Notes under the pieces: generated by a model
The model's input: only the letters and a program-made list of their open reading frames with translations
What the model was told of the DNA's origin: nothing
The model's database searches: none
Part shown: positions 28,678-37,177 of the stretch, one piece after another
Numbering within the stretch: position 1 is the stretch's first letter
How the letters are laid out: each line of letters begins with the position of its first letter
Assembly: GCF_022179125.1 (NCBI RefSeq)
Contig: NZ_BPQG01000004.1
Coordinates: 62,001 to 126,000 of the forward strand
Reading direction: 5' to 3'
DNA: 64,000 bases
Source of the DNA: Methylobacterium cerastii
Lineage (GTDB): Bacteria > Pseudomonadota > Alphaproteobacteria > Rhizobiales > Beijerinckiaceae
Translations under genes and position numbers: made by a program

Positions 28678-29391
28678 ATGCCCGGCCACATCGTCACGTC
28701 CTACGACACCGACCTCGAGGACCTGCGCCGCTCGATCTCCGAGATGGGCGGCGTCGCCGAGAAGATGATGACCGAGGCGACCGACGCCCTCGTTCGCCGC
28801 GACACCCAGCTCGCTCAGGCGGTGATCCTCGCCGACAAGCGCCTCGACACCCTTCAGCGCGAGATCGAGGAGCGCTCGGTGCTGCTCATCGCCCGGCGCC
28901 AGCCGATGGCGATCGACCTGCGCGAGACGATCTCGGCGATCCGCGTCTCGGGCGACCTCGAGCGCATCGGCGACCTCGCCAAGAACATCGCCAAGCGCGT
29001 CGTCGCGATCAGCGACCAGGCCCAGGCGCAGAAGATCGTGCTCGGCGTGCAGCACATGAGCGACCTGGTGCAGGAGCAGCTCAAGGACGTGCTCGACGCC
29101 TATGCCAGCCGCGACGTCTCGGCGGCGCACAACGTCTGGGAGCGGGACGGCGAGATCGACGCGCTCTACAACTCGCTGTTCCGCGAGTTGTTGACGTACA
29201 TGATGGAAGATCCGCGCAACATCTCGTTCTGCACGCACCTGCTGTTCTGCGCCAAGAACGTCGAGCGCATCGGCGACCACACCACCAACATCGCCGAGAC
29301 GATCCATTATCTCGCCACCGGCGAGAACCTCGCCGGTGACCGCCCGAAGAACGACGCGTCGAACTACGCGACGGTGACGCCCGGCGCCTGA
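28678..29391 (+). CDS. phoU: Phosphate signalling regulator PhoU
   Basis: PhoU links the Pst transporter to PhoR/PhoB signalling and restrains phosphate uptake when phosphate is plentiful. The 237-residue protein is all-helical with two PhoU repeats. Each repeat has a metal-binding E/DxxxD-type motif: one near DLERIGDLAKNIAKR and one near NVERIGDHTTNIAE. It lies between pstB and phoB in the standard order. Confidence 0.95.
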   Translation: MPGHIVTSYDTDLEDLRRSISEMGGVAEKMMTEATDALVRRDTQLAQAVILADKRLDTLQREIEERSVLLIARRQPMAIDLRETISAIRVSGDLERIGDLAKNIAKRVVAISDQAQAQKIVLGVQHMSDLVQEQLKDVLDAYASRDVSAAHNVWERDGEIDALYNSLFRELLTYMMEDPRNISFCTHLLFCAKNVERIGDHTTNIAETIHYLATGENLAGDRPKNDASNYATVTPGA

Positions 29392-29453
29392 GACGCCTGT
29401 CGGCGTCTCACGGCGGCCAAGGAAGTCGGGCGGCCCGCCCGGGAGTGCCCTGC

Positions 29454-30155
29454 ATGCGTACGCGGATCCTGATCGTCGAGGACGAGGAGGCGCTCACCAC
29501 CCTCCTGCGCTACAACCTCGAAGCCGAGGGCTTCGAGGTCGATTCCGCCGCCCGCGGCGACGAGGCCGAGCTGCGCCTGCAGGAGCAGGTGCCGGACCTG
29601 ATCCTGCTCGACTGGATGCTGCCCGGCCTCTCGGGGATCGAGCTGTGCCGCCGGGTGCGGGCGCGGCGCGAGACGGCGTCCCTGCCGGTCATCATGCTGA
29701 CGGCGCGCGGCGAGGAGGGCGACCGCATCCGCGGCCTCGGGACTGGGGCCGACGACTACATCGTCAAACCGTTCTCCGTGCCGGAGCTCCTGGCCCGGGT
29801 CCGCGCGCTGCTGCGCCGGGCCAAGCCGACCCATGTCGCGAACCTCCTGGAGGCCGGCGACATCGAGCTCGACCGCGACAGCCACCGCCTGCGCCGGGCG
29901 GGCAGCGAGATCCACCTCGGGCCGACCGAGTTCAAGCTGCTCGAATTCCTGATGCAGAGCCCCGGCCGGGTCTATTCCCGCGAGCAGCTCCTCGACGGCG
30001 TCTGGGGCCACGACGTCTACATCGACGAACGCACCGTCGACGTGCATGTCGGCCGCCTGCGCAAGGCCCTGAACCGCACCGGCGAGACCGACCCGATCCG
30101 CACCGTCCGCGGCTCGGGCTACGCCTTCGACGAGACGTTTTCGGGCGAGGATTAG
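29454..30155 (+). CDS. phoB: Phosphate regulon response regulator PhoB
   Basis: PhoB is the DNA-binding response regulator that activates genes through Pho boxes. It has a receiver domain (phosphorylated aspartate D53 in LLDWMLPG, lysine in YIVKPFS) and an OmpR-type winged helix (REQLLDGVWGHDVYIDERTV). The ATG was chosen because GGGAG stands eight bases upstream; an in-frame GTG nine bases earlier overlaps that site. It shares stop-codon bases with the convergent scsB-like gene. No phoR gene is adjacent. Confidence 0.94.
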   Translation: MRTRILIVEDEEALTTLLRYNLEAEGFEVDSAARGDEAELRLQEQVPDLILLDWMLPGLSGIELCRRVRARRETASLPVIMLTARGEEGDRIRGLGTGADDYIVKPFSVPELLARVRALLRRAKPTHVANLLEAGDIELDRDSHRLRRAGSEIHLGPTEFKLLEFLMQSPGRVYSREQLLDGVWGHDVYIDERTVDVHVGRLRKALNRTGETDPIRTVRGSGYAFDETFSGED

Positions 30156-32311
30156 GGCACCTTCGTTCCCGCGCCCGCGAGCCCCGCGCTGCGGCCCGTC
30201 GCCGTTACGGCGTCCAGCGCGCTCAGCACCGTGCCCTCGGTGAGGATCTGCGGCAGCACCGTCGGCTCGCCTGGCCCTGCGTAGAGCAGGTAGAGCGGCA
30301 CGCCGCTGCGGCCGTGGCGCTCGAGCAGGCGGGTGATCTCCGGATTCTGGTTGGTCCAGTCGCCCTTGAGGTAGGTGACGTCGCGGGCGCGCATCGCTGC
30401 GCCGACCGCCGCCGTCCCGAGCGAGGTGCGCTCGTTGACCTGACAGGTGATGCACCACGCCGCGGTCATGTCGACGAAGACCGGCCGGCCGCCGGCCAGC
30501 AGCGCGTCGAGGCGCGCCTGCGTGAACGGCTCGACGCCCTCGGCCCTGGTCTGGGCGCCCGGCGCGATCCGGTCGCGGTCGAGGGTGAGGGCGAGCGCCG
30601 CCACGCCGACGACGGCGAGCACCGCGAGGCCGCGGGCGAGCTGCGCCCGCACCGGGCGCGCGTCGCGGCCGAGTTCCCACGCCCAGGCGGAGAAGCCGAG
30701 CAGCACCAGTCCGATCAGCGCGGCGAGCAGGCCCTGCGGCCCGACCTGCTGGGCCAGCACCCAGACCAGCCACGCGACCGTGGCGTAGATCGGGAAGGCC
30801 AGCGCCTGCTTCAGCACGTCCATCCAGGCGCCCGGGCGGGGCAGGGCGCGGAGCGCCGCCGGCCACAGGGTCAACGCCAGGAAGGGCAGGGCGAGGCCGA
30901 AGCCGAGGCTCGCGAACACCACGAGGCCGGCGGCCGTCGACTGCGTCAGCGCGAAGCCCACCGCCGAGCCCATGAAGGGGGCGGTGCAGGGCGTCGCCAC
31001 CACGGTCGCGAGCACGCCGGTGAAGAACGAGCCTTCGAGTCCGGCCCGCCGGGTCAGCCCGTCGCCGAGCCCGGCGAGCCGCCCGCCGAGGTGGAGCATG
31101 CCCGACAGGCTCAGGCCCATGGCGAAGAGCAGGTAGGCCAGGGCGGCCACCACGGTGGGCGATTGCAGCTGGAAGCCCCAGCCGATCCCGGCTCCCCCGG
31201 CCTTCAGCGCGATCAGCAGCGAGGCCAGCGCCAGGAACGCCGCCAGCACGCCCGCCGTGTAGGCGAGCCCGTGCAGGCGGACCCGCCCCGGCGCCTCGCC
31301 GGAATGCTTCACCAAGCTGAGCACCTTGATCGACAGCACCGGGAAGACGCAGGGCATCAGGTTGAGGATCAGGCCGCCCAGCAGCGCGAGGCCGGCCGCG
31401 GTCCAGAGCGTCAGGGTCTCGGCCGGCTCGGTGCGCGGGATCGCCGGCGCCACGCTCGGCATCGCGCTGCCGGCCGCGAGCGGCGCCTCGTCGCCCAGCG
31501 CGAAGGCCTGGCGGACGAGACCGTCGCCGGTCTCCTCCTCGATCGCCAGCACGCCGGGCAGGCTCTCGGGCGCGGCGTCGGTGGGCGTCGCGCGGGTCAG
31601 CGTCAGGTGGAGGCCGGCCGCGTCCACGGTGAAGGGCTGCGGCGCGGCGTTCTCGATCGCCGTCTCGGAATAGGGAAAGAACGCCACCGCGCGGAGCCTG
31701 TCCGCGGCGAGGCCCGGCGCGTCGAGGTCCAGGGCGAGGCGGTCGCCCTGGCTCGACAGCCGCACCGGCCACGGCGAGGCCTTGGGCAGGGCGGCGCGGG
31801 CACGCACGAACAGCGCGGCGTTGGCCGGATCGGCCGCGGCCTCGCGGGCGACCGGCAGGGTCAGGGTGAGGTCGGCCGAGCCGGGGATGCATTCCTTCTC
31901 GCACACGAGATAGGTGAGCTTGCCCGCAAGCGTCACGGGGGCTGCCGGGTCGAGGCTTGGCGGCGGCGTCACCCGCACGAGCAGGATCGCCTCGCCCTCG
32001 TAGCCGAAGTTCATCAGCGTCGCGATCGGGATGCGGTGCGGTGCCGGCCACTGGATCGCCGAGGCCGAGAAGCCGGCCGGCAGCGTCCAGGTCACCTCCG
32101 GCGGCAGGCCCGAATCGCCGGGGTTGCGCCAGTAGACGTGCCAGCCCGGCTTCATCGCCATGCGGATGGCCACGGTGAACGGCGTGGCGCCGGCCATTGC
32201 CGCAGGCTCCGCCACGAGGCTCGCCCGCACGAGGTCGGCCGGCGGCTTGAAGCCTTGGGCCGCGACGGGCCCGGCGAGCAGCGATAGGAGGAGGGCGAGA
32301 AGACGGAGCAT
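30152..32311 (-). CDS. ScsB/DsbD-type protein-disulfide reductase
   Basis: This membrane protein moves electrons from cytoplasmic thioredoxin to the periplasm. The chosen start (AGGGA close upstream) gives a signal peptide MLRLLALLLSLLAGPVAA; a start 36 bases earlier is possible. The periplasmic N-terminal domain has the pair CEKEC and the family motif MKPGWHVYWRNPGDSG. Eight-helix DsbD-like membrane segments carry the essential cysteines (LMPCVFPVLS and ATPCTAPFMG). A C-terminal thioredoxin domain has WCITC. In Caulobacter the related ScsB supports periplasmic peroxide reduction. At 719 residues it is intact. Confidence 0.9.
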   Translation of the reverse strand: MLRLLALLLSLLAGPVAAQGFKPPADLVRASLVAEPAAMAGATPFTVAIRMAMKPGWHVYWRNPGDSGLPPEVTWTLPAGFSASAIQWPAPHRIPIATLMNFGYEGEAILLVRVTPPPSLDPAAPVTLAGKLTYLVCEKECIPGSADLTLTLPVAREAAADPANAALFVRARAALPKASPWPVRLSSQGDRLALDLDAPGLAADRLRAVAFFPYSETAIENAAPQPFTVDAAGLHLTLTRATPTDAAPESLPGVLAIEEETGDGLVRQAFALGDEAPLAAGSAMPSVAPAIPRTEPAETLTLWTAAGLALLGGLILNLMPCVFPVLSIKVLSLVKHSGEAPGRVRLHGLAYTAGVLAAFLALASLLIALKAGGAGIGWGFQLQSPTVVAALAYLLFAMGLSLSGMLHLGGRLAGLGDGLTRRAGLEGSFFTGVLATVVATPCTAPFMGSAVGFALTQSTAAGLVVFASLGFGLALPFLALTLWPAALRALPRPGAWMDVLKQALAFPIYATVAWLVWVLAQQVGPQGLLAALIGLVLLGFSAWAWELGRDARPVRAQLARGLAVLAVVGVAALALTLDRDRIAPGAQTRAEGVEPFTQARLDALLAGGRPVFVDMTAAWCITCQVNERTSLGTAAVGAAMRARDVTYLKGDWTNQNPEITRLLERHGRSGVPLYLLYAGPGEPTVLPQILTEGTVLSALDAVTATGRSAGLAGAGTKVP

Positions 32312-32431
32312 GCGGTCCCTTCGCGCGACCGTCCACGACGGTTTCACGCTGCTCTGGTCATAGGCGCGAACCGGCGGAGGGTAAAATCGCGACGGCGCGT
32401 CCGGGTGCCGCGCGGAGGATCGATCCTGGGT

Positions 32432-34237
32432 TCAGAGTGCCGCCGTCGCCCGCTCCAGCCAGGCTCGCGTCTCCGGGTCGAGGTCCGGGTCGAGCACGTC
32501 GCGGACGTGGGCGTGGTAGGCGTCGATCCAGGCGCGCTCGGCGGGGCTCAGCATCTCCGGCACGATCAGGCGGCGGTCGTAGGGGACCAGCGTCAGGGTC
32601 TCGAAGCCGAGCACCGGGCGTTCGCCGCCGGGCACCTCGCGGGGCTCGACGAGGACGAGGTTCTCGATGCGGATGCCGTAGCCCCCGGCGCGGTAGTAGC
32701 CCGGCTCGTTGGAGAGGATCATCCCCGCCTCCAGGGCGACGGTTCCGGTCTTGGCGATGCGCTGCAGGCCCTCGTGCACCGAGAGGAAGGCGCCGACGCC
32801 GTGGCCGGTGCCGTGGTCGAAATCGAGGCCGGCCTCCCACAACGGCAGGCGCGCAAGGGTGTCGATCTGCGCGCCTGTGGTGCCCTTGGGGAAGACCGCG
32901 CGGCTGATGGCGACGTGGCCCCGCAGCACGCGGGTGTAGCGATCACGCATCTCCGCGCTCGGCGCGCCCACCGCGACCGTGCGGGTGATGTCGGTGGTGC
33001 CGTCGGGGTATTGCGCGCCGGAATCGATCAGGAACAGCTCGCCCGGCTCCGCCCGCCGGTCGGTGGCGCGGGTGACGCGGTAATGCACGATCGCGCCGTT
33101 CGGCCCGGAGCCGGAGATCGTCGGGAACGAGACGTCGCGCAGGTCGCCGCCGTCCGCGCGAAAGTCCTCCAGCGCCTCCACCGCGGCGACCTCGGTGACG
33201 TGGCTCTGCCCGTCGAGCCAGGCGAGGAAACGCACCACGCTCGCCCCGTCGCGCCGGTGTGCGGCGCGGGCGCCGGCGATCTCGGCGGCGTTCTTCACCG
33301 CCTTCATCGCGGTGATCGGGTCCGGGCCGACATCGGGGGTGCCGCCCACCGTCGCGACGCGCTCCTTCAGGGCGGCGGCGCCGGTGGCGGCGTCGAGGCG
33401 CACGCGCTTGCCGGCGAGCTCGCCGAGCGCCGGCTCGAAGTCGTCCCGCGAGGCGATGTCGGCGACCGGGGCGAGCGCCGCCCGCGCCTCCTCCGTCACG
33501 TCGTGCGACACCAGGAACAGCCGCGGCCGGCCCTCGCGCGGCAGGATGGCGTAGCCCAGCGCCAGCGGCGTGTGCCCGACGTCGCCGCCGCGCAGGTTGA
33601 ACGCCCAGGCGAGGTTGTGGGGATCGGAGATCACCAGCGCGTCGCACTGGCCGGCCTCCAGCTCCACGCGGATGCGCGCGATCTTGTCGCTCGCGGTTTC
33701 GCCGGCGAAGTCGAGCGGATGCGCGATCACGCGGCCCGATGGCGGCTTCGGGCGGCCGGCCCAGACCGCGTCCACCGGGTTCTCCGATAGCGCCTTCACC
33801 GAGGCGCCGGCCTTGGCGGCGGCATGCTCGAGGCGGGCGACCCCGTCGGGGGTGTGCAGCCACGGGTCGTAGCCGAGCACTGCGCCGCGCCGCAGGGTCC
33901 GGCCGATCCAGGCCTCGGCGGTGCTCTCGGCGAGGGGCACGACCGTGACGACGCCCGGATCGACCTGTTCCGGCGCCTGGATGGTGTAGCGCCCATCGAC
34001 CATGAGTGCTGCGGCCTCGGCCAGGATCACGGCGGTGCCGGCCGAGCCGGTGAAGCCGGTGAGCCAGGCGAGCCGCTCGGCGTTGGCCGGGACGTATTCG
34101 GATTGGTGCTCGTCGGCGCGGGGCACGACGAAGCCGTCGATTCCGGCCTCGCGCAAGGCGGCGCGAAGGGCGGCGACGCGCTCAGGCCCCTTGCGGTGGC
34201 TCGGGTCGTCGAAGGTCTGGAATCGGGTGCGGGTCAT
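32432..34237 (-). CDS. pepP: Xaa-Pro aminopeptidase (M24B)
   Basis: Aminopeptidase P removes N-terminal residues that precede proline. The 601-residue protein belongs to the long three-domain form: two creatinase-like N-terminal domains, then a pita-bread catalytic domain. Dinuclear metal ligands are visible as the aspartates of LIDSGAQYPDGTTDITRT, the histidine of HGTGHGVG, and the glutamates of SNEPGYY and IRIENL. The ATG beginning MTRTRFQTF was preferred over a longer Arg-rich start. It is probably cytoplasmic and stands 67 bases upstream of nothing related. Confidence 0.9.
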   Translation of the reverse strand: MTRTRFQTFDDPSHRKGPERVAALRAALREAGIDGFVVPRADEHQSEYVPANAERLAWLTGFTGSAGTAVILAEAAALMVDGRYTIQAPEQVDPGVVTVVPLAESTAEAWIGRTLRRGAVLGYDPWLHTPDGVARLEHAAAKAGASVKALSENPVDAVWAGRPKPPSGRVIAHPLDFAGETASDKIARIRVELEAGQCDALVISDPHNLAWAFNLRGGDVGHTPLALGYAILPREGRPRLFLVSHDVTEEARAALAPVADIASRDDFEPALGELAGKRVRLDAATGAAALKERVATVGGTPDVGPDPITAMKAVKNAAEIAGARAAHRRDGASVVRFLAWLDGQSHVTEVAAVEALEDFRADGGDLRDVSFPTISGSGPNGAIVHYRVTRATDRRAEPGELFLIDSGAQYPDGTTDITRTVAVGAPSAEMRDRYTRVLRGHVAISRAVFPKGTTGAQIDTLARLPLWEAGLDFDHGTGHGVGAFLSVHEGLQRIAKTGTVALEAGMILSNEPGYYRAGGYGIRIENLVLVEPREVPGGERPVLGFETLTLVPYDRRLIVPEMLSPAERAWIDAYHAHVRDVLDPDLDPETRAWLERATAAL

Positions 34238-34304
34238 GCGCCCACGGTATCGCCGGCGGCACCCCGCGGGCAACCGAACGCGGGCCGTCCGCCTCGGATC
34301 GGGC

Positions 34305-35240
34305 TCAGCGCCGGGCGGACCCGGCCAGCGGCCGCTGCGCCGCCCCGCCGCGGCGCAGCACCAGGGCGACCCAACCCTCGATCGTCCCCCGCGAGGCGAG
34401 GTGGAAGCCCTGGTGGCGGTAGGCCGAGAGCACGCCGGCCACGTCGCGCTCGATCAGCCCCGAGAGCACCAGCACGCCGCCCTCGGCCACCACCGCCGAG
34501 AGCGTCGGCGCCAGGGCGCGCAGGGGGCGGGCGAGGATGTTGGCGAAGACGACGTCGAAGTGGCGCGTCCGCGCGGCCATGGCGTTGCGCACCCCCGGGC
34601 CCTCGTAGAGCTTGAGGTAGGGTCCGAGCCCGTTGGCGCGGGCGTTGGCGCGGGCGGTGCGCACCGCCTCGCCGTCGAGGTCGCCGGCGATCACCGGGCG
34701 GCGCAGGGCCTTGGCGGCGGCGAAAGCGAGGATGCCGGTGCCGGTGCCGACGTCGAGCACCCGGCCGGGGCGGCCACGCTTGAGCACGTCCACCAGGGCC
34801 TTGAGGCAGCCGAGCGTCGTGCCGTGGTGGCCGGTGCCGAAGGCCAGCGCCGCCTCGATCTCGATGGCGAGCTCGTTCGGCCGCACGGTGTCGCGGTCGT
34901 GCGAGCCGTGGATTCGGAAGCGTCCGGCGCGCACGGGCACGAGGCCTTCGAGCGAGGCGCGGACCCAGTCCTTCTGGTCGACGGTGCGGAACTCGGCGGC
35001 GTCCGCCTTCGCGCCGACCACGGGGCGGATCAGGTCGCGGATGTAATCTTCGTCCGGCGCGTCGGCGAAGTAGGCCTCGAGCCGCCACGTCACCCCGTCC
35101 TCGGACTCGAAGGCGGCCACCGCCGTCTCCGTCGGGTCGAACATCTCGCCCAGCAGGTCGGTCATCGTGCGCGCCGACCGCTCGTCGGTCATCAGCTGCA
35201 GGACGTGGGTCGGGCGGTTCGGGTGCAGGCCTTCGAGCAT
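34305..35240 (-). CDS. prmA: Ribosomal protein L11 methyltransferase
   Basis: PrmA trimethylates ribosomal protein L11 with S-adenosylmethionine. The 311-residue protein has the N-terminal substrate-recognition domain, the linker ALAFGTGHHGTTLGCL, the SAM-binding loop VLDVGTGTGILAFAAAK and the catalytic VFANILARPL. The ATG with GAGG five bases upstream was preferred over an in-frame GTG 15 bases earlier. Transcription starts in the 35256-35442 region or further upstream. Confidence 0.9.
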   Translation of the reverse strand: MLEGLHPNRPTHVLQLMTDERSARTMTDLLGEMFDPTETAVAAFESEDGVTWRLEAYFADAPDEDYIRDLIRPVVGAKADAAEFRTVDQKDWVRASLEGLVPVRAGRFRIHGSHDRDTVRPNELAIEIEAALAFGTGHHGTTLGCLKALVDVLKRGRPGRVLDVGTGTGILAFAAAKALRRPVIAGDLDGEAVRTARANARANGLGPYLKLYEGPGVRNAMAARTRHFDVVFANILARPLRALAPTLSAVVAEGGVLVLSGLIERDVAGVLSAYRHQGFHLASRGTIEGWVALVLRRGGAAQRPLAGSARR

Positions 35241-35347
35241 GGCCGCCTCTACCACCCTCGGATCGGAGCCGCCACAAGCGGATCGAACCGCGGCAAAACC
35301 GCCTGGGAATGCGGCAGATTGTTCACGCGTTCATCATATCGACCCCC

Positions 35348-35373
35348 GGAACCGGCTTCGGCGTGCAACGGTT
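35348..35373 (+). promoter_or_regulatory. EcfG-like promoter (one mismatch) before small gene
   Basis: GGAAC is followed after 17 bases by GGTT, against the consensus GGAAC-N16/17-CGTT, so one base differs. It points toward the small gene starting at 35443, about 70 bases downstream. Weaker evidence than the three exact sites at 42.6-46.5 kb. Confidence 0.35.
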
Positions 35374-35442
35374 TCGGTCAGGCCACCACGTCGGCACTCC
35401 GCATTGTCGTCCGAGTCGTTCGTTCATCGAGGGTGCGTCCGC

Positions 35443-35649
35443 GTGACCAAGTCGAGACCTTCCGTTGCCCGGCCGGTCGTCCTCAACGGCCTCGCCCGGC
35501 GCCGGCGCCAGCCGGCCCGGCCGCGCGACGCCCTGCTCGGGGCCGAGGCCCTCGAGACGCCGCTGCCGGGCCGGCTCCTCGTGCTGCTGAGCCGCCTGCA
35601 CCGCGCCGAGGAGGCGAAGCCCGGCACGAAGGACGAGACCGGCGCCTGA
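35443..35649 (+). CDS. Small protein of unknown function, faintly NepR-like
   Basis: This 68-residue frame starts at GTG with GAGGG about ten bases upstream. It has an Arg-rich first half and a helical end (ALETPLPGRLLVLLSRLHRAEE). That end recalls the P-x-P plus leucine-helix part of NepR (EPxPDRxxxLLxxL), but the first NepR helix is not recognisable. It lies alone between prmA and modB. The codon use is coding-like. No firm family is assigned; it could also be a spurious frame. Confidence 0.4.
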   Translation: MTKSRPSVARPVVLNGLARRRRQPARPRDALLGAEALETPLPGRLLVLLSRLHRAEEAKPGTKDETGA

Positions 35650-35739
35650 GCCGCTTGCGCGCCGCGCATCCCCCGTCCAAGGCTGCTTATCGAGCGGCCG
35701 CGACGGTCCGCGGCGCCTCCCGGACCGGACGACCCATCC

Positions 35740-36432
35740 TTGCTCGACCTGACGCCCGACGAGTGGACCGCCGTGGCGCTGAGCCTGAAGGTGGCCGCCG
35801 TCGCGACGTTCGCGAGCCTGCTGCCGGGGATCGCCGTGGCGTGGCTTCTCGCCCGGCGGCGGTTTCCCGGGCGCGCCCTGCTCGACGGGCTGGTCCACCT
35901 GCCGCTGATCCTGCCCCCCGTCGTCACCGGCTACCTGCTGCTCCTGGCGCTCGGCCGGCGCGGGCTCGTCGGCGGGTGGCTCGCCGAGGTGGGGATCGTG
36001 TTCGCGTTCCGCTGGACCGGGGCGGCGCTCGCCTGCGCAGTCATGGGCTTTCCCCTGATGGTGCGGGCGATGCGCCTGTCGATCGAGGCCGTGGACGCCC
36101 GCCTCGAACAGGCGGCCGCGACGCTCGGCGCCCGGCCGCTGGCGGTGTTCCTCACGGTGACCCTGCCGCTCAGCCTGCCCGGCATCCTCGCCGGCGCGGT
36201 GCTGGCCTTCGCCAAGGCGATGGGCGAGTTCGGCGCCACCATCACCTTCGTCTCGAACATCCCCGGCGAGACACAGACCCTGCCCGCGGCGATCTACACG
36301 CTGACGCAGGTGCCCGGCGGCGAGGCCGCGGCGCTGCGCCTCACGCTGATCTCGGTCGCCCTGTCGATGGCCGCCCTGCTGCTGTCCGAACTTCTGGCCC
36401 GCCGCATCGGGCGGCGGCTGGGGGCGGGATGA
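35740..36432 (+). CDS. modB: Molybdate ABC transporter permease ModB
   Basis: ModB is the membrane subunit of the molybdate importer. The 230-residue protein has five predicted spans, the ModB-typical LPLILPPVVTGYLLLL and the permease loop LEQAAATLGARPLAVFLTVTLPLSLPG (described by position around residues 127-153). A TTG start is used, as no ATG or GTG suits. No modA (binding protein) precedes it, and modC is separated from it by a reverse-strand gene. Confidence 0.9.
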   Translation: MLDLTPDEWTAVALSLKVAAVATFASLLPGIAVAWLLARRRFPGRALLDGLVHLPLILPPVVTGYLLLLALGRRGLVGGWLAEVGIVFAFRWTGAALACAVMGFPLMVRAMRLSIEAVDARLEQAAATLGARPLAVFLTVTLPLSLPGILAGAVLAFAKAMGEFGATITFVSNIPGETQTLPAAIYTLTQVPGGEAAALRLTLISVALSMAALLLSELLARRIGRRLGAG

Positions 36433-36458
36433 CGGGGAGGCTGCGATCCCACCGCGCC

Positions 36459-37115
36459 TCATGCATAGGCATACGGCCCGCCGCGCTCCAGCGCGCGCCG
36501 GTAGGCCGGGCGGGCGTGGATGCGGGCGAGCCAGTCGGTCAGGCGCGCGCCGGCGCCGGTGCCGCGCGCGGCGAAGGCTTCGAGCGGGAAGCTCATCTGG
36601 ATGTCGGCGGCGGTGAAGGCGTCGCCGCCAAACCACGGTCGGTCGGCCAGCTCACCCTCCCAGTAGGCGGCGTGGCGGCGCAGCTCCGGGTCGACGAACT
36701 TGGCCGTGACCGCCTTGGCGATCCCCCGCACCAGGGGGCGCACCAGCGCCGGGCTGCCCGGCGCGAGGCGCGAAAAGACCAGCTTCAGCAGGAGCGGCGG
36801 CATCGCCGAGCCTTCGGCGTAGTGGAGCCAGTAGGTGTAGCGGCGATGCTCTTCGGTGCCGGGGGCAGGCACCAGGGCGCCGCCGCAGCGGGCGGTGAGG
36901 TATTCGACGATGGCGCCGGATTCCGCCACCGTCACGTCGCCGTCGGTGATCACCGGCGACTTGCCGAGCGGGTGGATCGCCCTGAGTTCCTGCGGCGCCA
37001 GCATGGTCTCGCGGTCGCGGGCGTAGCGCTTCACGTCGTAGTCCAGGCCGAGCTCCTCGAGCAGCCAGAGCACCCGTTGCGAGCGGCTGTTCTCCAGGTG
37101 GTGGACGGTGATCAT
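36459..37115 (-). CDS. Glutathione S-transferase family protein
   Basis: This cytosolic GST has an N-terminal thioredoxin-like domain (MITVHHLENSRSQRVLWLLE, with the ESGAIVEYL glutathione-binding turn near residue 64). An all-helical C-terminal domain contains the FTAADIQMS helix-capping motif. ATG with GGAAGG six bases upstream gives 218 residues. The SRSQR segment places it near the bacterial zeta/beta-like GSTs with a serine in the active-site region. It lies in reverse between modB and modC. Substrate unknown. Confidence 0.88.
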   Translation of the reverse strand: MITVHHLENSRSQRVLWLLEELGLDYDVKRYARDRETMLAPQELRAIHPLGKSPVITDGDVTVAESGAIVEYLTARCGGALVPAPGTEEHRRYTYWLHYAEGSAMPPLLLKLVFSRLAPGSPALVRPLVRGIAKAVTAKFVDPELRRHAAYWEGELADRPWFGGDAFTAADIQMSFPLEAFAARGTGAGARLTDWLARIHARPAYRRALERGGPYAYA

Positions 37116-37177
37116 GCGCGGCCTTCCGTGAGGGTGTCGTCGCACAACGCGGGGACGCCGCGAAGGAGCCGGCCGGC

